Notes: generated from the sequence alone by a model not told the origin. A stretch of DNA of 64,000 bases from Lunularia cruciata (GCA_948567375.1 OX419760.1:992001-1056000), one strand, 5' to 3'. Shown: positions 26,044 to 39,385, numbered from the stretch's first letter. A program made the numbers and translations.

Positions 26044-27738
26044 TCATTAAATCCAATCTGACGGTGCACCTTCTGAGAAATGTTCATTAAGAGGAGGGAC
26101 AATTTGCAAGATTGAGAAACGTATTATCCTTAGATACATAGCAACACATAAGTCAACAAACACCAACCAGGCCTTTCACCGTTAAAACCGTTTCAGCTCA
26201 ATTTTCGTGGAGACTTTCTCGACCATGCTTTTGAATTTCTTAGTAACGACAATTTGCGCAATGGACAAAGCATTTCAAAATATCACTCCGAAGGAAACCT
26301 TTCTCAATCACCGAAGACATGTCCGAACATCACGTAAAGCATCTCAAGACATCGTACTCCGGGGTATAAAACTTACATGAGTACTTAGGGACATTCTTTA
26401 CAATCTGCAAAGTGCCGAATCCATCTTGCCGTAAAGGCCGGCAAGATTTTCCGTTTTCAGTACATTTAGTAAAATGGGGAGTCAATTTCTACCACAAGCC
26501 TCCCAAGTTGTAAAACGACAACGGCGTAGTTAACTCTATCGCTCTAGTACAGTTCCTAATAACTCGACGTCCAGGTGTCCCCATCCACTGGGTTAAAGCC
26601 ACCTGTACACCGTATCAAAGTCAATGCATTTACTGGCACCAGGAAACAGATTACCCTCATTTTATACCATGAATACCAAGTTGGCTTGCCACGTCGCTTT
26701 CCGCCACTTCCACTGAGTGGAGGTGAAAAGAAACAAGCCCTTACGGTGATGTGGCAACTTGACTGAAAGGAGCCCTTCCTCCTCCAAGCTCCATTGACGG
26801 AGACACAAGCAGGTCGTGCTGATATGGTATGCCGATCTTGGTGGCCTGCCGCCGGTGATGTTGCGAACGATAGCAGATGTAGTTGCATTTACCAGACTTG
26901 CCTACCTCCTTGAGGGTACCGAACGCGTCCAAAAGGACAGACAAGAGGATGGTCATAGAAACCATGAGATTGGAAGCCTTATTGAGAAACATCGCCACCT
27001 CCAAATTTAGCGGGCGGCACAAAGGCAGCTATTGACTGTAAGGAAACAGTTGCGGAACAAGTTTCCAACGAAAGGAGGCAGATAATGCGACTATTCCTTC
27101 AGTTGCATGACATTGTGCGCGTCTATGGCAGATTGGTGCTCCTGCATAGAGTGGTGAAGCTAGGGTAATCGGTAAAGACTGCTTGTGGGAGTAAAGTAAT
27201 AAAAGCAGTGCAGAACAGTGCATCTACAGAAGACAGAAAGATATTCGTGATGTCACGACCTAGATGGTCCCTGAACTTCTGACGAGCATCACATATCCAG
27301 ATTTGCCTCTCCAGCTAGACCAGAAAACCCACACGTGCGCGTCAGCGACAAAGAATCGCGGAGGAAGCTGATCTCTCAGTTGACTATCTCTACTTTGAAC
27401 ACGATCTCAAACAATTCACGATGGTCCAAGCCTTTTGACAGACATAGGAAGTCATTACGGGCCATTGCAACTGCTGTACAGAGGCAGCGGAGAACTTCAC
27501 AGAAAATAAAAGAACAGACGGAAAGGAAGTTGAAGGAGAAAGAACAAATAGCGAGTTCAGTATTATATCTTGTGACAGCGTAGGAAACTTTAGAATTCAT
27601 GAGAGTTACAAGTGTCTATACGGTGAGAAAGAAGAAAGGTGCGTCAAATTCATCAACTGAAGGACAGAAATGAGCACAACGTCAATCATGTAAATTGCGA
27701 AATTCAGAGTTGGCTCTGACTGCATAAGTGGGTGAGGG

Positions 27739-27777
27739 TGAAAGTGCCTGCGGACTTGAGTCCGCAGACTCTTTCAC
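27739..27777. repeat. GC-rich hairpin with two paired blocks
   Basis: The inner stem CTGCGGACT / AGTCCGCAG has a TG loop. The outer block GTGAAAG / CTTTCAC pairs across a small internal loop. A long stem with a tiny loop resembles a fold-back repeat rather than a plant miRNA precursor. Confidence 0.75.
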
Positions 27778-28203
27778 GCTCGTTGATTGTCTACCCAAGG
27801 ATGTGAAAATCTTCTGACGGCGACGATATCCATGTAGTGAAGAGCTTCGATGGGATTAACTTATGAGAGGCAGGATGAGCCTATGCTCCGGATAATGGTT
27901 TAGCAGCTTCAACATTGGACACGCAAGGCCTTCACAGGAATCCGCAGCTTTAGTATGTATGATAGTTGAGAACTATGCAGTCAAGGACCAAGTCACTGGC
28001 GACCGTTGCAAAAACTGAAATACTGGAGTCTAAAATGACATAAACCGCAGGAACCCGAGAACCTAGCGCCCGTAAAAGTGATCCTAATCAGAGAACAGAG
28101 GACAAGCATAAATAACCACGCGAGTCAAGGAGCAAGGAAATTGGCCTCCATTGCGACAAACTCAGGCGAATGATATTGTCTTCATCTGCAGGGTACCCAC
28201 TTA

Positions 28204-28308
28204 CATTTTTTGATCGTGTCATGATGCCAGTGTCCCGGTGGAAAGGGACTGGCTTCGTCTCCTTCTTCTGCCATCCCATGGTTTCAGAACGCTTCAGAAA
28301 ACTCTCAT
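28204..28308 (-). other. Possible exon with a consensus GTAAGT donor
   Basis: On the minus strand an ATG at 28308 is followed by a second in-frame ATG (MGWQKKETKPVPFH), and the frame runs to ATGACACGATCAAAAAAT|GTAAGT. The donor is a full plant consensus. It could be the first coding exon of the 21.7-25.4 kb gene or of another gene, but its end phase (0) does not directly match the acceptor at 25358, which needs one leftover base. An intermediate exon would be required. Confidence 0.25.
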
Positions 28309-31300
28309 GCACTTCAGAAGATTGAGTAGTGCCTGATTCCTTTAGATTCTTTGTTCCTCAGAAACTCAACCTTCCTGTGGCGCAAAAACTCAGCGTACCT
28401 ACGGCCCAACATTGCTAGGTCAGAATTGCGAGGAACGCCAAAAACCTACGACTGGAGGTCTAAATCAAGGCCAGATGTAGTATTAATTAGCAAAAGTTAT
28501 CTCCCAAGGATAGAGATGAATTGTAGACAAATTGACTGATAAAACAGAAATGCAGTGTATTCCAAACTCCGAGTAGACTGAAAGAACGTAACAAGGAGGA
28601 TAAAGAGAGCTATCACTTACTTCATTGGCATTAATCAGTTATATCCCTCCGCAGGAACACTCAAGGCTTCGTATATTTTAGAATACGAAACATTTTCCTG
28701 GAAATATTATCCTCAATTGGCCAGTGAACTGTTTAATTACTGACTCAATTTTCTGTAGAGGAACCTGTCAAGGAGTGTACCATCTTTCTAGTATAAATAT
28801 CAGGATTGATTGTCCAAAATCCTTGCACTAATTGAGGAGTGGAAAAAGTCCTCCAGGTTTGATTATGCAATTCACTTCGTTTCCTACACGAGAAATCCTC
28901 CGCTCCTGCGACAGCACCGTCGCCCGACGATTAATGATGACCGTTCAGCCTCTGCGACACACCGGCGTCGTATATGCAGTTGCCTCTCATACCGTGATAT
29001 GTCTAGGTCCGGACCACCGAACACTTGTAACTATGGATCTGCATACTAGCCCGAAAGATTTCGACAACAGACGCGTACGAGCAGTCCGCATTTACATCAA
29101 TTAGGCGGAACCAGGGCAAGAGCATTGCACACATCTCTCTGGAAGAATGTACGGGCAGTACGCGTAGGTGATAATCATGCTGCTGCTTCTCAAATGTACT
29201 TGTCAATCAACGACATCCTCGCAACACAGTCTTTGGAGACCACAAAACTGCACGCCTCTGAGAGACAAGGGAGTTTCAGTCATGATCTCCAGTGTGTCAG
29301 GCCTCTCACTCCAACTTATTACCTATCCTGTACTACCCTCCTGATCGATCAAAACTCACAACTCGTCCTTTTCCTTCCTACGTATTCTTGCGTTTCGACC
29401 GACCCCCGGACATAACCTTCTTCGGATCAGTCCTTTCACCACTCGGCACCCGGCCTCGTGGATGTCACAAGCAACACTTTGGGAACGCAGGTCCAACACG
29501 AGCGAACTGGTATCTATATTTAAGCCAGTGATTCCCCACCTTCATCAGTAAACCGGACCGAATGTCGCCTACTCCAGGAAACTCAATGTATTGTGCGCAA
29601 CCGTAGGAACAATCACCCATTGGAGAACGGAGAACAAGTAATTTCAATTACAGCACCCGAATCAAATGAGACTAACCTCTCTAAAAGATCTCAATTTTTC
29701 GCTCACGTGGACTAAGATCACATCGCATAATATTCCCAAGGGAACACGCGTCTACAGAATATTTTGTGAGACCTGAAACGCAGAGCCTTGCATTACTAGA
29801 AGAACCTCCACTGTTTCAGTTACCGAGTAACTAAAACCAGCTAAGCTAAAAGCAGGTCAGTGTTCGCAATGCCTTGGGATAGGGATTACAGTCGGTCGCC
29901 CCACTCCGTACCTTAGTAATACAGTCCTCCTAGCCCTAGACTGGACCAATGAAAATCTTTATCGGTGACCAAGTTCTCAAGTGGGAATCTTTGTCGCGAT
30001 TCTCTGAGGGATACGGTATAACTTCTGATACTGCGTAAGTTGCAACGGAGCTCGTAGTTCAACAGTGATGGCAATGGAGCTTTCATGCTGCAATAAGAAG
30101 GTGGCTGTTCCCTAAAATTGGTGGCATATTCAGGAACCTCATCACTCACTACCTCTTGGAGTTTAGTTCCGAAACTTTAGGTGTAATATACCTCTTCTTG
30201 CTCTGAAGCAACAGTCGGCACCACCTCTTGCTTAAAGTTAGAACCACTCTAAATAGACAGTGAATCTGAGACATTGCCGAGTAACTCTGTTGCAGGTAAT
30301 GATTTTACGGCCCACTGGGGAAATACCGTAGGTAAGGTAGAGCTGACCGTGAATGATCTACTCCTGATTTTTATCCAAAATAGAGAAGTCATTTTCTTCT
30401 CTATCGACAAAGAAAAAGTTTGAATATTCTGACACCACTATTTAACATAGTAACTTTCATATTACCTTACCTCTTGATTTTCCTTTTTCCTCTTCGTCTA
30501 TCGTCGAAGAAATTAAGATCCGATGTCCGAAACACTTGGTATCGAATCGGACCTTTCATACAGTGATTGAGAGGAGCAACATCTTTCTTTTCTTGACAGT
30601 AGATCAGTATTTTTGAACTGGATACTGAATAAGCTAAATGGCACATCCTCTCTGCCTGGTGTTGAGGAACTTTGCTTCCAAGTTTGTCTGAGAGCCTTAC
30701 TAGTTTACTAGTGAAGAAAGAGAGATCTCTAGCCCTCAGCCTTCGGCGCTTACATTTCGAATAACGAAGTCTTTGACATGCTACTTCGAATGAACTTTGG
30801 TAATCAAAGGTTAGATTTCCGAAAGACTATTGATTCCGAGGTTTGATCTGGTGAGCCGTTACTCCTTACCGCGCATACGGTGAAGTGAATAGAACGTTAC
30901 TCTATGTTCTAAACTTTTGGCGCCCCGTAAAATCGGGAAACTTTTGTAGTATTCTGCATTTCCTTAGTTACAGTGCAAAACATTGTGTCTTATGCCGCAA
31001 GTTTAATGTCGTCGTTCCACCGCTATTTGCTCCGCTATAGATAGCTGATCTGGAAGGGACGGAACGATCGATACTTTTTCATCTTCCCAGTCGCAGATGT
31101 TCATCAGTTCCACCCCGAGACTTTTCTGTCAACCCAACAGCATTTCAAGGAAACTTCGGCCTCTCTCCTTCCCTTTCCCGTCCACAACTAGTTCTCACTT
31201 AGGTGACGTTGTCTAGCTCTCATGTAGAAAGCTTAGCGCCCCACTGGCAAGGAATATCAGTCCCTGCCTTTCTTCTGCCTCGTTTTCGAGGAAATGCGTC

Positions 31301-31753
31301 AACGAAGAAACGACCTATTCTGAGCCAATAGTTCGAGGACTATATGCCCCAAGAGTCGTTAAGCAAGGGATCGGGAGCATATCCATACGCATATGCCCTC
31401 CGAATAGAACCTGGCTTCGGTGTGATATAATCTTATCCGAAAGTAAAAGATTATTATGGTCCTTGCGAAACTCTGATGAGTTTGATTCTGTCTGTAGGAA
31501 TTTGTACTCTTTTCGGCATGTACATGCATGTACACGAATGTATCAGAATGTTGCTTACATTATTCCATGAGTTGTATTCGATATTTCACCTTGCGTCATC
31601 GAATAAGAATGATTTGAATGACTTTTTGATCATATTGGAGGAGTAGCTCAGAGGATCGTACAATTGGGGCTGGTTGTGCTTTGCAATGTGGAAACATACT
31701 TTGTCAACTTGACAACTGAATGTATGTCTTTTATGTTGAACCATGATTCGCTT

Positions 31754-31775
31754 CTACTTTTGGTACCAAAAGTAG
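31754..31775. repeat. Perfect 22-bp palindrome
   Basis: CTACTTTTGG followed by TACCAAAAGTAG reads the same on both strands with no loop. Confidence 0.8.
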
Positions 31776-32162
31776 GTGATGATATTCCTAAAAGTTCCGC
31801 GTAACCTGGTTGTCATAACATAATCCTGCATTTGATAATCTTTTTGCATTCAATTGAAGAAGTAATACGACAGCCTGCTTGTACAGCGGACCATCCTGAA
31901 GAGCATGACTAGCATCACTTGCCCTTGTTTGATTGCAATCATATATTTTTAGAGTATAAACGCCGTCATCTTTCCTTTCTCAACAAATGTGCATACTCTT
32001 TTTCCCCGCTTCGACTTCTCTATCTTTTGGCAGACAATATCTCTATTTGGAATCTTCATTCCAAAAGTACACTTGTTTTGAGTTTTGTAAGATTTTAGTA
32101 AGATTTTCGGTTCTGTTAGTTTGTTCATATATTGTCATTACAAGTTTCTTGTCTTCTTCTTT

Positions 32163-32617
32163 GTCATGCCATTTGTAGTGTCTCATCTAGATTGCTCGGA
32201 CATTGGAGTTGCAGTGATAGTAGTTAGAGGTATTTTAGCAATAACTCGTAGATTACTTTCCGACGGTTAGATTTTGTGTTCGGGAACTAACTTCATGGCG
32301 GAGCACACCGTCACTTTGTACCATTTGCACCATTCGCACCATTGGGTGTGCCATCAATGGGACCGTTAGGGTTTCAGACCTAGCTCGAGTCAAGAGTATA
32401 CTTTCAAAGTGTAGCTCCAAAGAGCTTACTTCTTTGATGTTGAGCATTCGAGTTCTTGGCTATGGTGGACAGAGGCCAATGAGCGTCACCTGGATTCTCT
32501 TAGCTAGAGTGGGTGTGGCTTGATTGTAATCAATGCCCAGATGTTGGTAGTTTATAGAATGACATATCAAGTATTGATGAGTTGAGTTGATTTGAGTGGT
32601 ATAAACAAACTGATTAC
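32163..32617 (+). repeat. Element A 5' LTR, middle block only
   Basis: About 452 bases match the middle block M of the 3' LTRs of A (40787-41238) and B (55998-56449), including the GTGGACAGAGGCC and GGGTGTGGCTTGATTGTAAT words. The roughly 105-bp block R that flanks M on both sides in those 3' LTRs is absent here. ATCAGAG at about 32619 could be the decayed primer-binding site for initiator tRNA-Met (consensus TGGTATCAGAG). Confidence 0.75.
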
Positions 32618-33046
32618 ATCAGAGAAGTGAGGTCATGGGGAAATTGTGTGTAGGAACTATGAGTGTTTGTGGTATCTCCAAGCTTGGTGGATGGTTGGTA
32701 GCTCGATCAAAGTTCAGGTTTTCCTTGATGTGTAGAAGGTCATTGATTCACGTTGATTTGGCAATAAGGTAGATAGTGTTTTTTGAGCATTGGCCAAATT
32801 TTGAGCAATGGTTGTGATTTTGAGCTCAAGAGGTGAAAGCAAGACCAATTTGTTGCGAGTTGTGCTTAGAAAATGAAATTGAAGGTGGAATTGGGAACCT
32901 ATCCTCGTGAATTTGTGATTTGGAAAACCTTGTCACTTTTGTTTGGCCCGAGTGGAGAGTTAGCGGAGGATTTGGTGGTCAGCCAACTTTAGGGTTTATG
33001 TTAGATTTTTTTACATCATATTGTTGCTGGAGATTACATCAGGTTT

Positions 33047-34300
33047 TGGGACTTGGAAGGCCCTCCAATGGATGACTACCATGAGTTTAGGAGAGCTTAC
33101 TTGGAGGAGATTGAGTTATGGAGACAATATTGGTCTCTGAACTATGTATCCATCACTTCAGGCTTAGTTGCCAAGGATAGATCGACTGTACTCACAAGTT
33201 CTAGCTCGAGTAGTGTTGGTGGAGCTAGTGGTGGGTAACTAGTTGGAGATAGTGCTACTACACATGGAGGTACTGCTACATGAGGTGGTTTAATCCCTTG
33301 GTGGAGTTCTTCCAGTGTTTGTGGACTGACAAGCTGAGGAGCTTGCAAGAGTTCCAGCGGAAGGTTGGAGAGAGCCTATGCAAGGCTGGAGAGAGCCTAC
33401 AAGGCGTACACTTGCATGAGGTGGCTGATTAGTTCCACTCAGGGAAGTTACTGAGGCCCAGGCAGTCCAGTTTTGGTATGGGATACTAGACAAGGAGTTG
33501 CAACGTAGAGTTCGTGATGCTATGTTGTTTACATGCTACTTTTCCTACTTTGGCAATGATCTTTGGTTTGGTTGAGCATATTGAGCTCAACATAGTGGAG
33601 GAGAGAGTGGTGATATTTGGATTTGGTAGGGAGACCTCATCCACAATTGTGACTTCTTCTAGAGTGTAGCAAAGTTAGTTTTTGAGGATAGAGTGGACAG
33701 CCTAAATCTTATGGAGTGAGTGGAGGGCCTAGTGGAGCTTTACCTTACCTTCATTTTTGGGTCAGCAGTAGCCAATGAGTGGTGGTGTTGCTTGTTGGGC
33801 TTGTGGTGGACCTCACCATAGGAGAAAGTGTACTCAAGGTAGCAGACCTGATACCTTAGGTGCATTACAGCCAGCATAGAGATGGTGTGAGCATTGTCAC
33901 AGAACTGGTCACTGTAGTGAACAAAGATTGGACCTACACCCAAAGTTATAGAGTGGTAGGGATGCTATGGTAGGAAGTAGAGGAGCTCCAGTTCATGGAG
34001 GAGGAGGTGGTAGAGGATCTACACCTAATAGGGGTGCAACACCTGCCCTTACTTCTGATACAACCATGACTACTTGGATTGAGCAATTGGAGCAAAGATT
34101 GACTAATATGGCCATTGCTCAAAGGAGATCAGATTTTGGTGCTGAGGCTTCCACCTCATATGTTGGTGATAGAGATGCTTTGGACTTTATGTGCAGAGCA
34201 GCACAAGTGAATGCATCTGCAGTAGTGACTCAAAGTGCAATGCATGCTCCAAAGCCTAGAGGAGCATCAATGGAGTTAGACCCATAGAGAGGAGAGGTTG
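33047..34300 (+). pseudogene. Element A gag remnant
   Basis: It opens within the gag at DLEGPPMDDYHEF, matching B and the fragment A'. Next come RQYWSLNYVSITSG, a poly-Ser block and the zinc-knuckle region (CWACGGPHHRRKC near 33790). An open stretch at 33967-34287 carries the conserved EQLEQRLTNMAIAQRRSD and ASTSYVGDRDALDFMC. The N-terminal third seen in B and A' is missing. Many stops and frameshifts mean it is dead. Confidence 0.85.
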
Positions 34301-34536
34301 GGAGATAGGTCAAACTTCCTTGGTCTTTTATGCTCTTTGAGGCCCTACAAACATCATCCATGGCTCCTAGATGTCCTAGTGCAGGTGTGGTAGGTGGTGA
34401 TGGGGTGCACGATAGACTACCTACTAGTCAACCACTTGCTACTACATAGACTGAATCTAGCACGATGTTGGGTGCAGCTTAGCTGATTATGCGATATCCT
34501 TTATTTGCTAGTGACATGTGTACATTGGGAGTTGAC

Positions 34537-34798
34537 CCAGCCCCAATGTTCAAATTGGCTACCACGCTTTGTGAGAGTAGGGATGATGTGCTTCCTACTA
34601 CTAGAGCAAAAGTGGTTGATAGTGGAGTTGACTTGGTTGAGGAGCATGGGATCCACTCAACACAACTCCAGCCCCAATGTTCAAATTGGTTACCACGCTT
34701 TGTGAGAGTAGGGATGATGTGCTTCCTACTACTAGAGCAAAAGTGGTTGATAGTGGAGTTGACTTGGTTGAGGAGCATGGGATCCACTCAACAACCAA
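34537..34798 (+). repeat. 131-bp tandem duplication inside element A
   Basis: Two adjacent copies start at CCAGCCCCAATGTTC (34537 and 34668) and are almost identical; the clearest difference is GGCTACC versus GGTTACC. B has the region once. The copies agree at sites that have decayed relative to B, so the duplication is later than most of the decay. Confidence 0.9.
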
Positions 34799-34819
34799 TG
34801 GTTTATGGCAAGAAGTAGC

Positions 34820-36114
34820 GGTTAGATTAGCAGTATGTCTATTGAAGTTGTTTGGTGAGATAACATCGGACTAGCTGCAGTCCTCTAGGCATGTATACTA
34901 GTACAAAGGTACTTGTATGTGGAGAGAGATGAGACTGTTAGTCGAGTCTCTCTATATCATGTGGCACACATGGCTTATTGGTATCCTGAGTTATTACCAA
35001 TTTCAACAGTCAAGGGTTACTATAGGGCCTTACTAGCAGACATTTCCTTATTGTGGGTGCATGATTTGGAGAGACATGGGCTTATTCATTTGGTGATTTC
35101 TGGATGGCCATATCAGGGACATACACATATTGGATGAGATTTGGGTCTTCAAGTTCCCCATTCTGGTGTGTTTTGGGAGATGTTATAGATACTACAACAT
35201 CTCTATGTTCATCAATCTATTCTCCAGCTTACATTTTGGAGAACATCTCTTTGATGAATGATTCTCGCACTCGGGTGGTGGTGAGTACACATCAGGTCCA
35301 TTCTTGGATGGGACCTACTATTTTGTTAGATGTAGTCAGAGTGGGATCACGTGCTCATTGTCTTTGTCTTTGGTGAACAAACTTCTTACCTAGAGAGGTT
35401 CTATAGCGCGCTTATGATAGGATTCAACGGCTAGACCACATCATTGTTGATGATATCTTGGATGTTGGACGTTAGTCTCATACGGTAGTAGTGGTTGATA
35501 GGTCACCAATAGTAGTGGTGAACCTAGTTAGACAACCTAGAGCCATTTTTTCCACACTTATGAGTTTCCCAAGCTCTCATGCTTATCAAGAGGGAGGTCT
35601 TAGATTGGTATGGGACTCATAGTTACAGCAATTGGTGGAGCCCAATGCCAATGAGAGAGAGCGGGTGATGGGTTTTTGCATTGGTATTATCATTCTTCCA
35701 ATAATGTTAGAGGTATCCAAACGTCAAGTGTTAAATCAAGCTATAGATCTAAATTGTTTGACCTGGATTGTGAGCCTTGACTTGGCAAAGTAGCATAGGA
35801 TATGCTTGATAGGCATCACCACTCGGACACTTGTGAGCCTTGTGCTTATTGAGACAATTCAGGCACATGTTGGGGGCAATGGACCGAGTTGACAAGGTAT
35901 TCTTGGTACACAGTCAATGGCTACTAGGGAGAGTGGTCTACTTGGAGTCCATCCAAGTGAGTGTGGTTTACTTGGATTACACACTTGATCTACTTGAGAT
36001 GCAGCTAGAGGACATATGGAGCATGCAACCAAAGTAGAGGGAGTTTTTCACACAGAGGTTGGGACCTCTAGTGCTTGGGAGCATGACACTACTACTCTCA
36101 AAGGCTGAGTGTAG
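34820..36114 (+). pseudogene. Element A cytosine-5 DNA methyltransferase remnant
   Basis: Homologous to the intact frame in B. Motif I is VCLLKLFGEIT, and motif IV has become SGWPYQGHT, so the catalytic Cys is lost. Motif VI is ILENISLM, motif VIII is SRAHCLCLW and motif X is KRQVLNQAIDLN. The C-terminal GLLGVHP repeats are still visible. The protease block found between gag and this domain in B is deleted here. It ends at a TAG CAG CCA also present in B. Confidence 0.88.
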
Positions 36115-37620
36115 CAGCCAGTCAAGCCAGTCAAGTCAGCACATCTTCCACTCCTACTATAGTTACATAAGATAATTGGGAGCCAGATGTTGGACCCAAG
36201 CTTATAGGAGAGGAAAGACATAGAGTTTGGAGGTTCTTGAGGAGTTACACAAGTTGTTTTTACCTTCAATATGAAGGATTTGGGTGCTCTTAAAAGACTT
36301 GGTATTCAAATAGAGTTGACTAGTGATACACCAATTTTTTGACGTGCTTATCAATATAGTGATATGGAGAGAGCATTGATTCAGAGCCAGAGTAGTGACC
36401 TTTTTGAGGTTGGTTTGGTGGAGAGTAAGCATCAGTTACAATGATGCTAGCAAAGAAGGATATGCATGGAAACTATACAAATAGGTGGATGTGTGGAGAT
36501 TACCGTCCTATCAACCGATAGACTAGGGCTGATCTGCATGCTATGCCTACAATGGAGGAGACCTTTGATGCAATTGGGCATGCAAAGATCTTCAATCATT
36601 TGGATCTTTTGAGCAAGATATCATCAATGGCCAAATAGAGAGGAGGATAAATCCCAGATAGCATTTTGGGCAATTGATCCTCATGGTAAGGATGTGTTAT
36701 ATCAATGGAAGTTCTTACCACTTGGGTTAAAGAACAATCATGTTGAGTTCCAGAGGGTCATGGATAGGATCCTAGTGGGATTAGATTTTGCTTGATGCTA
36801 TATTGATGACGTTTTGGTCTATAGTACTATTGTGGGGGACCATGAGAGATAATTGTTAGAGGTGTTTGAGAGGTTGAGATCTCATGGACTCAAGGAAGTG
36901 GGAAGTGTAGGTTCTTCTATGAGAAGGTTGAGTATTTGGGTTGCACTATCTACCCTAGAGGACTTGGTGTTCAATATACCAAGGTAGAGGCTATTGCATA
37001 TATTCCTTGACCTAAGGATGTGAGTAGAGTGCAAGCATTCCTTGGGTTGGTGAACTTCTATTGCCATTATGTTAGTGAATTTAGTGCCATTTCCAAGGCC
37101 TTGATGATGCTGACCAAGCTTACACAAGAGTGGTGTTGGGGAGATGAGCAAGAGAGAGCTTTTGTAGAGCTCAAGGAGAGGTTGATATCTACTCCTATTT
37201 TGAGGAGACCGATCAAAGGACGACCATTTTAGGTTCACACTGATTGGAGTATATTGGGGCTTGGAGCAATGCTCAACCAACAACATGATGAGGAGGAGTT
37301 TGTGGTGGCATATGCTAGTTGCTCCAAAAATTTAATGGAGGCAAAATATAGTTCATATGAGGGAGAGTGCTTGGCAATAATTTGGATAGTAGCACATTTC
37401 CAATGTTACCTATTTGGTAACCTCTTTACTCTCATCATTGATCATCAGCCATTGAAGTGGTTGATGGAGTCTGACAAGCTTTTAGGGAAGCTTGCACGAT
37501 AGGCTCTGATTTTACAGGATTATGATTTTATAATTATTCATAGACCTAGAGTGGCAAACCGTGATGCAGCTCAATTGAGTAGAAACCCATGTCTTAGCCA
37601 ACAAGATCAGACTAGAGCAC
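36115..37620 (+). pseudogene. Element A reverse transcriptase / RNase H remnant
   Basis: The RT shows the fingers region (CGDYRPINR), AFWAIDPHGKDVLYQWKF, FLPLGLKN and the catalytic CYIDDVLVYS. The RNase H follows with LGLGAMLNQ, SSYEGECLA and IDHQPLKWLM. The segment around AFWAID at about 36618-36726 is missing from B, so A records the fuller layout. Multiple frameshifts and stops. Confidence 0.9.
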
Positions 37621-39385
37621 GTTGGCATGGTGAGACAAATGAGGAGATGGTGCCAAGTGCCTTTCTCTATATATTTTTTGAGGCTTTGGTGGTACCTCTC
37701 TCAGTGCATACAAGAAGAGTTATTGAGGTCATAGATCCAGAGAGTGGAGATATTAGTATAGTTCAACAAGACATTCAAGATGATGTCTTTGTGGTGGACT
37801 ATCTTTGCACTAGTGTTGTGGGTGGCACAGTTGGGACCAAGGAGAGAGACCGTGTCTTTCAACAAGCCAAGCGGTTCAGATTGGAGGGCAGATACCTTCT
37901 TTAGGTATGGGAGGATGGTAGAGTGTGAGTAGTACCACTTCCATCTCAGAGACTATAGTTGGTACGTCATGTTCATGAGGAGCTAGGACACTTTGGAGTA
38001 AAGCATACATATAGCTTACTCCATAGTCATTATTGGTGACCTTGCATGCAGACCAATCTATAGCAATTTGTTGCCAGATGTGTGGTTTGTGACCAAGTTA
38101 GAGCATCATTTAATGCTCCTACGCCACAATTTCACCCATTACCTATCATGGGATTGGATTATTGCTAGAGTTTGGACTTTGTTGTACCTTTACCGCTGAT
38201 TGTGAGACATCATCAGTATGTTTTGGTGATGGTGGAGCACTTCTCCAAGTGGATTGAGTTGGTAGCACTTCCTAACAAGTCTAGTGAAGGGACAACTTAC
38301 TCATTTCTAGATTGGGTTCTTAGTCATTTTGGTGCACCAATTGAGGTTTTGACTGATTAGGGTACAAAGTTCTTGGAGCAGTTTTAGGTCTTGTGTGACA
38401 AGGCTTTGATTGATCATTGTACTATGTCTTGCGATCACCCTAAGGTAGATAGTTTAGCAGAGAGAGTGGCTCAGATGGTGAAGAGAGGATTGTAAAAGTA
38501 TGGTTTGCAGAGAGGCCACTTAGGAGATTGGGATCTCTAATTACCTTGGTTGGCCATGGGCTATTGGTTTAGCCGGCAAACCTCCTTAGCATCCTTCTCT
38601 CCTTACTTTCTACTCTATGGACAAGATCCAAATTTACCTACAACCATTTGTCGAGATGCTATTAAAGTTTTGGACTTGGATGATCCAAATGTATGGATGA
38701 GCGCATGTTTTTAATGAGTAGAGATCTCTTGGAGAGTGATGATGATTGCCTTTGAGAACTTGGAAATTGCTCATCATAGAGATACCTTATGCTATACTAC
38801 TATTCAAGGAGGAGGTTATAGACCCTTGATCCATCAATTTCATCTAGGGGACTATCTATATCTATAGTAGATAACACCAACAACACTTGATGTTTCTACA
38901 ATCCTCTGCACTATCTTGAGAGTGCATAAGGTTTTGCCATCTAGAGTCCTTGTGTTTGGAAGGATGTGATGGAGTTATTTGGAAGGATCATGTGCACAAT
39001 TGTGTGCCATGCCACCTCCCAAACATTGATGGTACTATGGACCCAAGCTTGGCACTTGTATGTACAGGCTTGAGGTTTATGTTATGTGGCTCTTTTGGTG
39101 GAGTTATTACTATGTTAGTGTGTGTGATAGTTGTTTGAGAGGATGGCATATGGCATGTAGGACTCCTCTCCTCACGGTGTTCTTCAAGGATAGTGGTTAT
39201 GTCCTAGATGTACTTGACCTATAGCTAGTTCATCCTTTATATGGTATAGATTACAGACAAGCAACTAACAATGGGGCTTGAAAGCACCCGGCTCCTAATC
39301 TTTGCCCATCATAGGGTATACCATATACTTGGAGTAGATGGCTATTTGGAGTAAGAGGGACCTAACCGCTAGCTAGGGAGGCAAT
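37621..39385 (+). pseudogene. Element A integrase with C-terminal PHD remnant
   Basis: Zinc-binding head (HEELGHFGVKHTY, CVVCDQVRASF), then the core (FVVPLPL, EVLTD, and SLAERVAQ with the expected catalytic Glu kept). The C-terminal WKDHVHNCVPCHLPN block follows. A decayed PHD finger lies at 39070-39210: MLCGSFGG, then CDSCLRGWHMAC after a 2-base insertion. GGA TAG TGG interrupts it at the same place as in B. The polypurine-like AGCTAGGGAGGCAAT at 39370-39385 abuts the LTR. Confidence 0.85.

Larger units (their letters stand above)
25359..32150. other. Long region without a clear gene
   Basis: It should contain the first exon or exons and promoter of the 21.7-25.4 kb gene. Apart from one candidate exon near 28.2 kb and three hairpins, I see no coding signal. 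From 30.3 kb on the sequence is AT-rich and unstructured. Confidence 0.45.

Noticed and set aside
27335..27583. Basic 82-codon frame (RRTSQKIKEQTERKLKEKEQ)
   Set aside because: Helix-like composition but no splice sites, homology or start context I could support.
31636..31680. tRNA-like A-box (TAGCTCAGAGG)
   Set aside because: No B-box, anticodon arm or acceptor pairing follows within the required distance.
34489..34818. Overlapping frames with repeated blocks in element A
   Set aside because: They are produced by the 131-bp tandem duplication in decayed coding sequence.
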